Assembly: GCF_021696945.1 (NCBI RefSeq)
Contig: NZ_JACYHE010000001.1
Coordinates: 144,302-208,301, forward strand
Direction: 5' to 3'
DNA from: Streptomyces sp. JJ36
Lineage (GTDB): Bacteria; Actinomycetota; Actinomycetes; Streptomycetales; Streptomycetaceae
DNA: 64,000 nt
Shown here piece by piece: positions 27,832-36,490 of this stretch. The notes beneath the pieces are model-generated. The model ran no database searches and had not been told where the DNA came from. It saw only the letters and a program-made list of their open reading frames with translations. Position 1 is the stretch's first letter; the number at the start of each line of letters is the position of its first letter. The position numbers and the translations under genes were made by a program.

Positions 27832-28039
27832 GACGGGTCACCTCCGGTGTGGCTGGTGTGGTCCATGCCTCGACGCTAGACGCCGGCCGTGGACCGGACG
27901 GTGACCGCGCCGGCGGTGCGCCGCCCGTGTCGGCGGCCGTTCGCACGGCTCCGCGAACGCGTCGCGGCCGTCGATCGGGCTCGTCGCCGGTGTGCCGGCC
28001 GGGCGAGGGCTCCCGGAGCACGGCACCTGGCCGGCATCT

Positions 28040-28142
28040 CGAACGCTGTTCGGAATTTCTGCGCGCATTGTTGACGGCGCGTGGACGGCACTCTACGTTG
28101 CCGTTGCTGTTCGAAGTTACGGTTGTGATTCGAGATATCGAA
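28040..28142 (+). promoter_or_regulatory. Promoter and dyad operators of the arabinofuranosidase operon
   Basis: Consensus-like promoter: -35 TTGACG (28071-28076), 17-base spacer, -10 TACGTT (28094-28099). Three TTCG/CGAA dyads surround it: CGAAC-GCT-GTTCG (28040-28052) upstream, TTCGAA (28110-28115), and TTCGA-GATA-TCGAA (28129-28142) downstream. This suits a repressor released by a pentose inducer. No regulator gene is adjacent. The leader to the ATG at 28230 would be about 120 bases. Confidence 0.6.
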
Positions 28143-28229
28143 CGCAGGAGTCCGCCTCATGCCGACCCCGCACCGCGCTTCCCGCTCCGCTGGTTTCCGC
28201 TCCCTCACCTCACCCGCGAGAGGACGCTC

Positions 28230-29759
28230 ATGACCGCCCCGCTCCGCCCCGCCCGGTTCACGCTCGACCCGGCGTTCACCGTCGGCGACGTGCACCCCCG
28301 GCTCTTCGGCTCCTTCGTCGAGCATCTGGGCCGCTGCGTCTACACCGGCGTCTTCGAGCCGGGTCATCCGGCGGCCGACACGTCCGGGTTACGCACCGAC
28401 GTGCTGGAGCTGGTCCGCGAGCTCGGCGTCACCGCCATCCGTTACCCGGGCGGCAACTTCGTCTCCGGCTACCGCTGGGAGGACTCCGTCGGGCCGGTCG
28501 AGGAGCGCCCTCGCCGGCTGGACAAGGCGTGGCGGTCCACCGAGACCAACCGCTTCGGGCTGAGCGAGTACGCCGGCTTCCTGCGGAAGCTCGGGCCGCA
28601 GGCGGAGCCCATGCTCGCCGTCAACCTGGGGACGCGCGGCGTGGCGGAGGCCGTGGAGCTGCTGGAGTACGCCAACCATCCCGGCGGCACCGCCCTGTCC
28701 GACCTGCGCATCGCCCACGGCGACCGGGAGCCCTTCGGCATCCGCATGTGGTGCCTGGGCAACGAGCTGGACGGCCCGTGGCAGACCGGGCACAAGACCG
28801 CCGCCGAGTACGGGCGGCTGGCGGCGGAGACGGCACGCGCGATGCGGCAGCTCGACCCGGGGCTGGAGCTGGTGGCCTGCGGCTCCTCGGGGCAGGCCAT
28901 GCCGGCCTTCGGCGCCTGGGAGGCCGAGGTGCTCACCGAGACGTACGACCTGGTGGACCACATCTCGCTGCACGCCTACTACGAGGAGCTGGACGGCGAC
29001 CGCGACTCCTTCCTGGCCTCCGCCGTCGACATGGAGTCCTTCATCGAGAACGTCGTCGCCACCTGCGACCACGTCGGCGCGACGCGGAAGTCGGCGAAGC
29101 GGATCCAGCTCTCCTTCGACGAGTGGAACGTGTGGTACCAGTCCCGCTTCGAGGCCTCCTTCCAGGCCGGCTCCCCGGACTGGCCGGAGGCACCGCGACT
29201 GCTGGAGGACTCCTACACGGTCACCGACGCCGTGGTCTTCGGCTCCCTGCTGATCGCCCTGCTCCGGCACGCGGACCGGGTCCGGGCCGCCTGCCTCGCC
29301 CAGCTCGTCAACGTCATCGCGCCGATCATGACCGAGCCCGGCGGCCCCGCCTGGCGGCAGACCACCTTCTTCCCCTTCGCACAGGCCGCCCGGCACGGCC
29401 GCGGCCAGGTGCTGGACGTGCGCGTCGACTCCCCGACGTACCCGACGGCGCGGTACGGGGAGGTGCCGCTGCTGCACGCCACCGCCGTACGGGACCCGGG
29501 CACCGGGGAGGTCACCGTCTTCGCGGTGAACCGCAGCCGCACCGGGACCCTGCCGCTGCACGTCGCGCTCGGCGGCGGCCTCGGGGTGACCCGCGTGGTG
29601 GAGCACAGCGTGCTCACCGACGCCGACCCGGACGCCCGCAACACCCTCGCCGAGCCCGAACGGGTCGGCCCCCGCCCCGGCAGGGGCGCCGCCCTCGCCG
29701 GCGGCGCGCTCGAAGCCGGGCTCGAACCGCTGTCCTGGACCATGCTGCGCCTGGCCTGA
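28230..29759 (+). CDS. Alpha-N-arabinofuranosidase, GH51
   Basis: Intracellular-type GH51 enzyme (509 aa) that releases arabinose from arabino-oligosaccharides imported by the transporter encoded downstream. Signatures: LFGSFVEHLGRCVYTGVFEP near the N-terminus, GVTAIRYPGGNFVSGY, the acid/base Glu in WCLGNELDGPWQ, HAYYEE, and the nucleophile Glu in LSFDEWNVWYQ. No signal peptide. The ATG at 28230-28232 follows GAGAGGAC; the frame is open upstream, but that sequence is promoter. First gene of a four-gene operon with the ABC importer. Confidence 0.94.
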   Translation: MTAPLRPARFTLDPAFTVGDVHPRLFGSFVEHLGRCVYTGVFEPGHPAADTSGLRTDVLELVRELGVTAIRYPGGNFVSGYRWEDSVGPVEERPRRLDKAWRSTETNRFGLSEYAGFLRKLGPQAEPMLAVNLGTRGVAEAVELLEYANHPGGTALSDLRIAHGDREPFGIRMWCLGNELDGPWQTGHKTAAEYGRLAAETARAMRQLDPGLELVACGSSGQAMPAFGAWEAEVLTETYDLVDHISLHAYYEELDGDRDSFLASAVDMESFIENVVATCDHVGATRKSAKRIQLSFDEWNVWYQSRFEASFQAGSPDWPEAPRLLEDSYTVTDAVVFGSLLIALLRHADRVRAACLAQLVNVIAPIMTEPGGPAWRQTTFFPFAQAARHGRGQVLDVRVDSPTYPTARYGEVPLLHATAVRDPGTGEVTVFAVNRSRTGTLPLHVALGGGLGVTRVVEHSVLTDADPDARNTLAEPERVGPRPGRGAALAGGALEAGLEPLSWTMLRLA

Positions 29760-29787
29760 CCCCGCACCCGTGGAGGGACGAGCCGCT

Positions 29788-31134
29788 ATGCAACGACCAC
29801 CCCTGACCCGGCGCAGAGCGCTGACCGGCGGTCTCGGCGCGCTGGCCGCCACCGGAACCCTGGGCCCGCTGACGTCCGGCTGCTCCGCGCCGTACGACAC
29901 CGTCGCCTCCGACGCGACCCGGCTGCGCTTCTGGCACCTCTTCGGCGGCGGCGACGGCGTCACCATGACCGCCATGCTGGCGGACTTCCGGGCCGCGCAT
30001 CCCGGCATCGCGCTGGAGGACACCGTGCTCAAGTGGGGTGCCCCGTACTACACCAAGCTGGGCATGGCCGGCGCGGGCGGCCGGGCCCCGGAGCTGGCCG
30101 TGCTGCACCTGGCCCGGCTGGCGGGCTTCGGGCCCGGGACGCTGCTCGACCCGTTCGATCTCGGCCTGCTGGCCGAACTCGGTGTGCGGGCGTCCGACTT
30201 CCCGCCGGACATCTGGCGGCGCGGTCAGGTGGCGGGGCGACAGTACGCCGTACCGCTCGACACCCACCCGGTCGTCCTCTACTACCAGACGGAGATCTGC
30301 GAGCAGGCCGGGCTGCTGGCGGACGACGGCACCCTGAAGCCGCTCCGCAGCCCGGAGGAGTTCGCCGACGCGCTGCGGGCGGCGAAGGAGGTCACCGGGC
30401 GGCCGGGCCTCGTCACCGAGACCCTGGGCCCGGACTGCATCACGCCCTGGCGGCTGTTCTCCACGTTCTACGCGCAGACCGGCGCCCGGGTCCTCTCCGC
30501 GGACGGCGCGCGGCTGGCACTGGACGAGGAGAAGGCGCTGCGGGTGCTGGAGTTCATGGCCTCCCTCGGGGAGGAGGGCCTGTGGATGCGGCGCGCCGAC
30601 TACGTCTCGTCCGTCGGCCTCTTCGGGAACGGCGACATCGGGTTCCACCTGAACGGCGAGTGGGAGATCAGCACCTTCACCACCTCCGGCATACCGTTCT
30701 CCATGACGCCGGTGCCGACGCTGTTCGGCACGCCCGCCGCACAGGCCGACTGCCACGCCTTCGTCCTGCCGCACCAGCGCGACCGCGGCGGGCCCGGGGA
30801 CCGGGCCGCCCACACCCTGGTGGCCTGGCTGCTGAAGCACTCGGTGGACTGGGCCGAGGGCGGCCATGTCCCCGCGTACACGCCCGTGCTGGACGACCCG
30901 GCCTATCTGGAGCTGGAGCCGCAGTCCGCCTACCGGGACGTCATCGACCACGTGGCGCTGGACGCGCCCGCCTGGTTCACCGGCTCCGCGTCCCGCATGT
31001 GGATCGAGCTCGGCGCCGTGTTCTCCGGAGTGCTCACCGGGGCCCGCAGCCCGCGGAACGCGGTCGCCGAGGCGAAGAAGCGCCTGCGGACGCTCCTCGA
31101 CACCCCCAACCCGCTTCCGGGAGCCGCGTCATGA
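29788..31134 (+). CDS. ABC transporter sugar-binding lipoprotein (CUT1)
   Basis: Extracellular solute-binding protein (448 aa). The N-terminus has twin arginines (LTRRRALTGG) and a lipobox LTSGC, so it is probably a Tat- or Sec-exported lipoprotein. The mature part has the family features RFWHLFGGGDGVTMTAMLADF and the ligand-domain stretches HLNGEWEIST and TPVPTLFGTPAAQADCHAFV. ATG at 29788-29790 with GGAGGGA upstream; the GTG at 29770 contains that site. Immediately downstream of the arabinofuranosidase, so the ligand is probably an arabino-oligosaccharide (inference). Confidence 0.92.
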   Translation: MQRPPLTRRRALTGGLGALAATGTLGPLTSGCSAPYDTVASDATRLRFWHLFGGGDGVTMTAMLADFRAAHPGIALEDTVLKWGAPYYTKLGMAGAGGRAPELAVLHLARLAGFGPGTLLDPFDLGLLAELGVRASDFPPDIWRRGQVAGRQYAVPLDTHPVVLYYQTEICEQAGLLADDGTLKPLRSPEEFADALRAAKEVTGRPGLVTETLGPDCITPWRLFSTFYAQTGARVLSADGARLALDEEKALRVLEFMASLGEEGLWMRRADYVSSVGLFGNGDIGFHLNGEWEISTFTTSGIPFSMTPVPTLFGTPAAQADCHAFVLPHQRDRGGPGDRAAHTLVAWLLKHSVDWAEGGHVPAYTPVLDDPAYLELEPQSAYRDVIDHVALDAPAWFTGSASRMWIELGAVFSGVLTGARSPRNAVAEAKKRLRTLLDTPNPLPGAAS

Positions 31135-32096
31135 CCGCGATCGCCCCACCCGCCGGGCCGGCCTCCGGACGCCCCGGGGCGGACCCGGCCCGCACCCCCG
31201 TCGCCACGGGCGTCCGCCGCCGCTGGACCGAGCACGGCCTGGCGTTCGTCGCGCCCTTCCTCCTCGTCTACGCGCTCTTCATGATCTGGCCGCTCCTCTC
31301 CGGCATCGGGATGAGCTTCACCGACGAGAACATCACCGGCGGCGACGCCTCCTTCGTCGGGTTCGCCAACTACGCCGAGGCGCTGGGCGATCCCGGCATG
31401 TGGGCGTCGCTGTGGAACACCGTCTGGTTCACGGTGCTCTCCACCGTGCCGCTGGTGCTGCTCGGGCTGGGGCTGGCGCTGCTCGCCAACGAACTGCGGG
31501 TGGTGCAGTGGCTCTGGCGGCTGAGCTGGTTCGCGCCCTTCCTGCTGCCCTCGGGCGTGGTCTGCATGCTCTTCCTCTACATGATCTACACCCCGGAGTT
31601 CGGGCTCGCGGACCAGCTCCTGGCCTCCGTCGGCCTGCACCCGGGCATCGGCTGGCTGACCGACGAGCGGTACGCGATGCTGTCCATCGTCGCCACCACC
31701 GTCTGGTGGACGGTCGGCTTCAACTTCCTGCTCTACCTGGCCGCGCTCCAGTCCATCCCCCAGCACCTCTACGAGGCGGCCGAACTCGACGGCGCCGGCG
31801 CCTGGAAGCGGCTGTGGCACATCACGCTGCCGATGCTGCGCCGGACCACCTTCGTGGTGGTGGTGCTCCAGGTGCTGAACTCCCTGAAGATCTTCGACCA
31901 GGTCTACCTGCTCACCGGCGGCGGCCCGGACGACTCCACCCGGGTGCTCCTGCAGTACGTCTACCAGCAGGGCTTCACCGGCTACCGCATCGGCTACGCC
32001 TCCGCCGTCTCGTACGTCTTCTTCGCCCTCATCCTGATCGTCTCCCTGGTGCAGCCCTGGCTGTCCCGGCGCAGAGCTGAGGAGGCCGCCACGTGA
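31131..32096 (+). CDS. ABC sugar importer permease (MalF-like)
   Basis: 321-aa inner-membrane permease with six hydrophobic segments (first: HGLAFVAPFLLVYALFMIWP) and the EAA loop YEAAELDGAGAWKRLWHITL that contacts the ATPase. Its ATG overlaps the stop of the binding-protein gene (ATGA). Partner of the next permease. No ATP-binding subunit is encoded in the operon; in Streptomyces such CUT1 importers share the general ATPase MsiK. Confidence 0.94.
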   Translation: MTAIAPPAGPASGRPGADPARTPVATGVRRRWTEHGLAFVAPFLLVYALFMIWPLLSGIGMSFTDENITGGDASFVGFANYAEALGDPGMWASLWNTVWFTVLSTVPLVLLGLGLALLANELRVVQWLWRLSWFAPFLLPSGVVCMLFLYMIYTPEFGLADQLLASVGLHPGIGWLTDERYAMLSIVATTVWWTVGFNFLLYLAALQSIPQHLYEAAELDGAGAWKRLWHITLPMLRRTTFVVVVLQVLNSLKIFDQVYLLTGGGPDDSTRVLLQYVYQQGFTGYRIGYASAVSYVFFALILIVSLVQPWLSRRRAEEAAT

Positions 32097-33049
32097 GCGC
32101 CCCGCCCCTGTCCTCCCGCACGCCCGGGCCATCCGCGTCCTCCCCCGGTGCCGGCCCGGCGGCGCGGCGCCCGCTCGCCGGGCTCTCCCGTACGCCCGGC
32201 GGCGGGCGGGCCGGAGCCCGGCGGCAACGCTGGACGCCCGGCCGGCTCGCCCTGCTGGGGCTGGCCCTGCTGCTGGCGGCGGCCTGGGTGCTGCCGCTGG
32301 CGTGGGGGGTCGCCACCTCGCTCAAGCCGGAGGCCGAGACCACACAGACCCCCCTGGAGTGGATCGGCTCCACGCTCACCTTCGAGGCCTACTCGAAGGT
32401 GTGGGCCTCCGGGGACCTGCCGCGCTGGATGCTGAACTCGGTCTACGTCTCCGTCATGACGACGCTGCTGACGGTGCTGCTCTGCGCGATGGCCGCGTAC
32501 GGCTTCGCCCGCACCGCCTTCCGCGGACGCAAGGTGCTGTACGGGATCGTGCTGGCCGGGATCATGGTGCCGCCGCAGGTGCTGATCGCCCCGCTGTTCG
32601 TGGAGATGGTGCAGCTCGGGCTCGTCGACACCTACTGGGGAGTCATCCTGCCCCAGGTCGCGGTGCCCGCCATGGTCTTCATCCTGGTGAAGTTCTTCGA
32701 CGGCGTGCCGCGGGAGCTGGAGGAGGCCGCCTTCGTGGACGGCGCCGGGCGCTGGAGGGTCTTCTTCACCATCGTGCTGCCGCTGTCCCGGCCGGTGCTG
32801 GCGGCGGTCGGCATCTTCACCTTCATCACCACCTGGAACAACTTCCTCTGGCCGTTCCTGGTGACCACCGACCCCAGCGGCATGACGCTGCCGGTGGGCC
32901 TGGTGAACGTCCAGTCCGGCTTCGGTGTGCGGTACGCGCAGATCATGGCGTCACTGACGATCGCGGCGCTGCCGCTGCTGGTGGTCTTCATGCTCTTCCA
33001 GCGCCAGATCGTGCGCGGTGTCGCGCACACCGGGCTCGCGGGGCAGTAG
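32093..33049 (+). CDS. ABC sugar importer permease (MalG-like)
   Basis: 318 aa; Pro/Ser-rich N-terminal tail, then membrane helices starting ALLGLALLLAAAWVLPLAWG and an EAA loop LEEAAFVDGAGRWRVFFTIV. Ends QIVRGVAHTGLAGQ, typical of MalG homologs. The GTG start overlaps the stop of the first permease (GTGA). Last gene of the arabinose-oligosaccharide operon. Confidence 0.94.
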   Translation: MSAPPLSSRTPGPSASSPGAGPAARRPLAGLSRTPGGGRAGARRQRWTPGRLALLGLALLLAAAWVLPLAWGVATSLKPEAETTQTPLEWIGSTLTFEAYSKVWASGDLPRWMLNSVYVSVMTTLLTVLLCAMAAYGFARTAFRGRKVLYGIVLAGIMVPPQVLIAPLFVEMVQLGLVDTYWGVILPQVAVPAMVFILVKFFDGVPRELEEAAFVDGAGRWRVFFTIVLPLSRPVLAAVGIFTFITTWNNFLWPFLVTTDPSGMTLPVGLVNVQSGFGVRYAQIMASLTIAALPLLVVFMLFQRQIVRGVAHTGLAGQ

Positions 33050-33248
33050 CCAGGCGCCCGGCGAACCCCGCGCGTCCACGGTCGCCCGGCCGGGGACGCG
33101 CAGGAGGAGGAACGCCTGCCGGTGCGGCCGGGTCAGTGCGTACAGGCGGCGGGAGAACCGCAGCAGGGGCCCGGCGCGGGCGGCGGGCCGTTACGCCGTG
33201 AGGGTGCGGGAGCGATGATTTCCGGCGGCCGGCCGCGTCTGTACTGAC

Positions 33249-33863
33249 ATGACACGCATCATCGCGGACATCTCGGTCTCCCTCGACGGGTTCGTCACCG
33301 GACCCGGCCCCGGACCGGACAACGGGCTGGGCACCGGCGGAGAGGCGCTGCACACCTGGGCGTTCTCCGACGACCCCGACGACCGCCGCGTCCTGCGCGA
33401 GGCGACCGCCCGCTCAGGCGCCGTCGTCCTCGGCCGCCGGCTCTTCGACATCGTCGACGGGCCGCACGGCTGGGACGACACGTCCGGCTACGGCGCCGGC
33501 GAGGTCGGCAAACCCGCGTTCGTCGTCGTGACCAGCGCGCCGCCGGAGTCGGTGCGACTCACCGACCTCGACTGGACCTTCGTCACCACCGGCCTCCGGG
33601 ACGCCGTCACTGCAGCGCGCGAGCGTGCCGAGGCGGCCTCCGCGCAGAGCGGCAGGGACCTCGACGTCGTCCTCATGGGAGGCGGCGCCACGATCGGCTC
33701 GGCGCTCGACGCCGGGCTGGTCGACACGCTGACGCTGCACCTCGCACCGGTCGTGCTGGGCTCCGGGACGCCGCTGTTCACCGGCGGGGCGCAGCGCACG
33801 CTGGTGCAGCGGAGCGTGACCCCGACCTCGACCGCCACGCACCTCACCTACGACGTGCTCTGA
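33249..33863 (+). CDS. Dihydrofolate reductase family protein (RibD C-terminal fold)
   Basis: 204 aa with the RibD_C/DHFR fold: TRIIADISVSLDGFVTGPGP, VVLGRRLFDIVDGPHGWDD, VVVTSAPPESV, and the glycine-rich NADPH site LDVVLMGGGATIGSAL, then ELTLHLAPVVLGSG-like end (LTLHLAPVVLGSGTPLF). These are NADPH reductases of mostly unknown substrate, common in Streptomyces. No ribosome-binding site is obvious before the ATG at 33249. Stand-alone gene. Confidence 0.9.
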   Translation: MTRIIADISVSLDGFVTGPGPGPDNGLGTGGEALHTWAFSDDPDDRRVLREATARSGAVVLGRRLFDIVDGPHGWDDTSGYGAGEVGKPAFVVVTSAPPESVRLTDLDWTFVTTGLRDAVTAARERAEAASAQSGRDLDVVLMGGGATIGSALDAGLVDTLTLHLAPVVLGSGTPLFTGGAQRTLVQRSVTPTSTATHLTYDVL

Positions 33864-33948
33864 CGAGGTCGCCGCGGAACGCCGCACCGGGCCGCGCACC
33901 GTCGGACCAGTGCCTCCGGCAGCGGCTCGAGTCCGATCGCGCAACCCC

Positions 33949-34344
33949 TCACAGACCTGCGCGCTCCCGCAACACCGGCAGCGCCTGCGCTTTCACCTTC
34001 TGCACCGACCGCACCTGACCGAGTTGCAGGTCCTCCCGGCCCACCGGGTTCCGATACAGCGCATCCGTCGCCTCCGGCAGCAGAATCACCTCGACCCGAT
34101 AGGAGAAGTCCGGGTCATCGGGATCCTCGTACGGAGCCCCTTCGACCTCCGCCACGGCCGCAACGGCCGACTCCGGAGCGCTGAAGAAGAACCACAGCCG
34201 GTCCCCCCTACTCATGCGGTTGCGCCGGCTGAGCCAGAGATCGAGTTCCGGCCTCTGATGGGCGAGCCTGCGGAGCGTCTCCTTGTCAGAGGGCTCCCCG
34301 TCCATCGTGTCCTTGTTCGGGTCAAGGATGTAGATCCAGTCCAC
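33949..34344 (-). CDS. Small protein with possible PUA/EVE-like fold
   Basis: 131 aa. Pattern SRRNRMSRGDRLWFFFSAPESAVAAVAEVEGAPYEDPDDPDFSYRVEV resembles the PUA-superfamily EVE/ASCH layout (a 'GDrlwff..' strand, then a helix, then a strand with conserved Pro), which reads modified bases in RNA or DNA. That resemblance is weak. GTG at 34342-34344 with GGGGGAA upstream. Local base composition is visibly less GC-rich than the operons on either side. Lies next to an OGG-fold gene. Confidence 0.55.
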   Translation of the reverse strand: MDWIYILDPNKDTMDGEPSDKETLRRLAHQRPELDLWLSRRNRMSRGDRLWFFFSAPESAVAAVAEVEGAPYEDPDDPDFSYRVEVILLPEATDALYRNPVGREDLQLGQVRSVQKVKAQALPVLRERAGL

Positions 34345-34445
34345 ATTTCCCCCATCACCGCCGTCTACGCCCCGGCGAACGTAGCTTGCGCTGCCGATGG
34401 ATCGCACGTCCCGCAAGGACAGCCGCGAACTGTCGCTCAACCTTC

Positions 34446-35174
34446 CTACCGGGGGATGGCCACCGGGTCCGGCCCGTCGGTAACACCGAGACAGCAGCCG
34501 ATGCACCGCATGCCGTTCAGCTTGAAGAGGAGCCACTCCAGCCATGGAGGGTCCACGTCGAGGGCGCGCGCCCAGAGATTCATCTGGTGCACATAGACGG
34601 CATAGCGCATGGCGCGGTTCGGTGTACCGGCCGACTGCCAACTCATCCAGCCGAGCTCATTGAGGGTCGCGAAGACGCGACTGTCCAATATCAACGCCCG
34701 GTCCCCGGCCGATCCGTCGTCCACAGCAGCGAACCACTTGGTGAAGAACGGGAAACCGACCCCTGCAATGCGGAAGGAGCGGTAGGCGCCGACCAGGTCA
34801 CCCGCCCGCACCATCCCGTACGTGCGTAACAGGGTGGGGCTGAGTTGGGCGTCACTGAGCGCCTTTTCGGTGTTCCTCGGGCCCCGTCCGTTCGTCGTGC
34901 CGGAGCCCCAGATCATGACAGCGGTGAAGAGTTCGCGCAGACCGTCGGTGTCGGTACCCACTGCGTCGCGCAGGCCGGCAAGATCCTCGCGGCTCAACAA
35001 GCGCTCGGAGGGCCGCCGACCAGGAGACCCACATTCCAGCACAGCTGTGAGCCGGTGTTCTTCCAGCCACGGCCGCCAGGTATCCGGACGGAAGCGTACG
35101 GGGGCTTGGCTACAGCAGCGGTGCGCAGCGACGAGCGGACGCAGCCGTGCGAGGACGACATCGGACGCTTCCAT
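34446..35174 (-). CDS. 8-oxoguanine DNA glycosylase-fold (OGG/HhH) protein
   Basis: 242 aa. The central part IAGVGFPFFTKWFAAVDDGSAGDRALILDSRVFATL matches the HhH-GPD-like element of bacterial OGG-fold proteins: a GVG hairpin, then an ILD motif whose Asp would be the catalytic acid. The N-terminal half LRPLVAAHRCCSQAP... has no clear match. Such proteins are suggested to act in DNA damage or conflict systems; this function is not proven. ATG at 35172-35174; no strong ribosome-binding site. Flanked by a PUA-like gene and a nuclease-like gene, same strand. Confidence 0.75.
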   Translation of the reverse strand: MEASDVVLARLRPLVAAHRCCSQAPVRFRPDTWRPWLEEHRLTAVLECGSPGRRPSERLLSREDLAGLRDAVGTDTDGLRELFTAVMIWGSGTTNGRGPRNTEKALSDAQLSPTLLRTYGMVRAGDLVGAYRSFRIAGVGFPFFTKWFAAVDDGSAGDRALILDSRVFATLNELGWMSWQSAGTPNRAMRYAVYVHQMNLWARALDVDPPWLEWLLFKLNGMRCIGCCLGVTDGPDPVAIPR

Positions 35175-35261
35175 GACGAGAAGCGTGCACCATTGCCGCC
35201 TGAGAACCAAGAGAACGCACACAATTGCCGGAGGCGCTGGGCAAGTTGCGGCAGGGGCCCT

Positions 35262-36374
35262 TCATGACTCCTCGGTGCTGCCGATGCCGAAGTGGCGTGT
35301 GACCTCGTCGATCGTGAAGCGGGCACGGAGCTTGCAGGCGGAGTTCTGATTCGCGAACAACCCCGTGCGCCAGAAGGATTCCGTGCGTGGCACAGCGCGC
35401 TCCCATTCCACGGGGACGACCCACTCCCGGCGGTCCCCTCCGCCCTCTTCGCCGTTCCCGGACTCGTAGTTGCCGTTCAGGGGGAGACCGGTCATCTGCC
35501 GGTCTTCACCGTCAACCTCCAGCAGGGCCTCCGCGAACGGGCGAGGCTCCCCGGACACCGTGCCCACGCCCACGTATCCGGCCTTGGGAATGTGCGTGAA
35601 CACCCGGGCGCCGAGGGGCAGCGCGCGGATCGTGCGGGAGAACCAGTCGCCGCCGCCGGCTGACACGAAGCCGTAGCGCCGTGCGTCCTCCCAGCTCCGG
35701 CCGCCGTCCTCCTCGCCGAAGGAGACGTACCAGTCGGTGCCGTTCCACGGCTCCTGCTTTCCCCGTTGCTTCGGCCCCGCGGGCGGGAGCGCCGCTTCGG
35801 TCTCGTCCAGGAGCCAGGTACGTGCCAGGTAGGAGCGGCCCTCGTCCTCGAAGTAGCGGAAGAAGAGGACGTTGACGGGCACCTGGTACCCGGACGCCAG
35901 GTAGGTGACGATCCGTTCGGTCGCCGCGTCGATCTCGCTGGCGACGACGGTGAGAGTGTGGGTGCTGTTCAGCGCCTCCGGTGGGCTGCTGCCGAACTGC
36001 GCCGCGAACGCTTCGTCCAGCTCCGCTGCCGCTCCGCGGCCACGAGCGTAGGACGCGTAGACGTCCCGCACCTGCTCGTTGGTGAGGTCCTGAACCCAGG
36101 AGCCGTAGTCCAGCAGCTGGGCGACGACCTCGCGGGGAGTGCGGTCTCGTTTCAGCTCGAGTACGTGCAGTCCGCCTTCGGCGTCCATGCCCAGCAGGTC
36201 GATCATCTTGCCATGGAGCGTCTGCACCTGCCGGCCGATCAGAAGCAGTGGACGTCCCAGAATCCCGGGGTCGGCAACGATGAGCTCCTCCAGTTTCGAC
36301 TCCAGTGGCATCGGCTGCGTGGCGACACGCACCGGCTTGTCGTCCACCCGCCACAGGCCGAATTCCAGCGGCAC
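35262..36374 (-). CDS. NucS/DUF91-like PD-(D/E)XK nuclease-domain protein
   Basis: 370 aa. An N-terminal segment with MPLESKLEELIVADPGILG, VQTLHGKMIDLLGMDAEGGLHVLELKRDRTPREVVAQLLDYGSWV has the D...ExK arrangement of the NucS/DUF91 nuclease domain (ELK with a preceding Asp). A variable middle and a C-terminal half (NGTDWYVSFGEEDGGRSWED...GARVFTHIPKAGYVGVGTV) follow; that part looks like a separate beta-rich domain. GTG at 36372-36374 with GAGGGGGG upstream is chosen. Part of a less GC-rich gene trio. Confidence 0.72.
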   Translation of the reverse strand: MPLEFGLWRVDDKPVRVATQPMPLESKLEELIVADPGILGRPLLLIGRQVQTLHGKMIDLLGMDAEGGLHVLELKRDRTPREVVAQLLDYGSWVQDLTNEQVRDVYASYARGRGAAAELDEAFAAQFGSSPPEALNSTHTLTVVASEIDAATERIVTYLASGYQVPVNVLFFRYFEDEGRSYLARTWLLDETEAALPPAGPKQRGKQEPWNGTDWYVSFGEEDGGRSWEDARRYGFVSAGGGDWFSRTIRALPLGARVFTHIPKAGYVGVGTVSGEPRPFAEALLEVDGEDRQMTGLPLNGNYESGNGEEGGGDRREWVVPVEWERAVPRTESFWRTGLFANQNSACKLRARFTIDEVTRHFGIGSTEES

Positions 36375-36490
36375 CTCACACGCCCCCCTCGCTACGACGA
36401 ACCGGGCGATCAGCGTAGGGCACGCGGCGCGGGAGGTGCGGCACGTACGTGAGGAGAAGCGCCGGCGGGGCCAGGGGGCGATCGGGGGCG

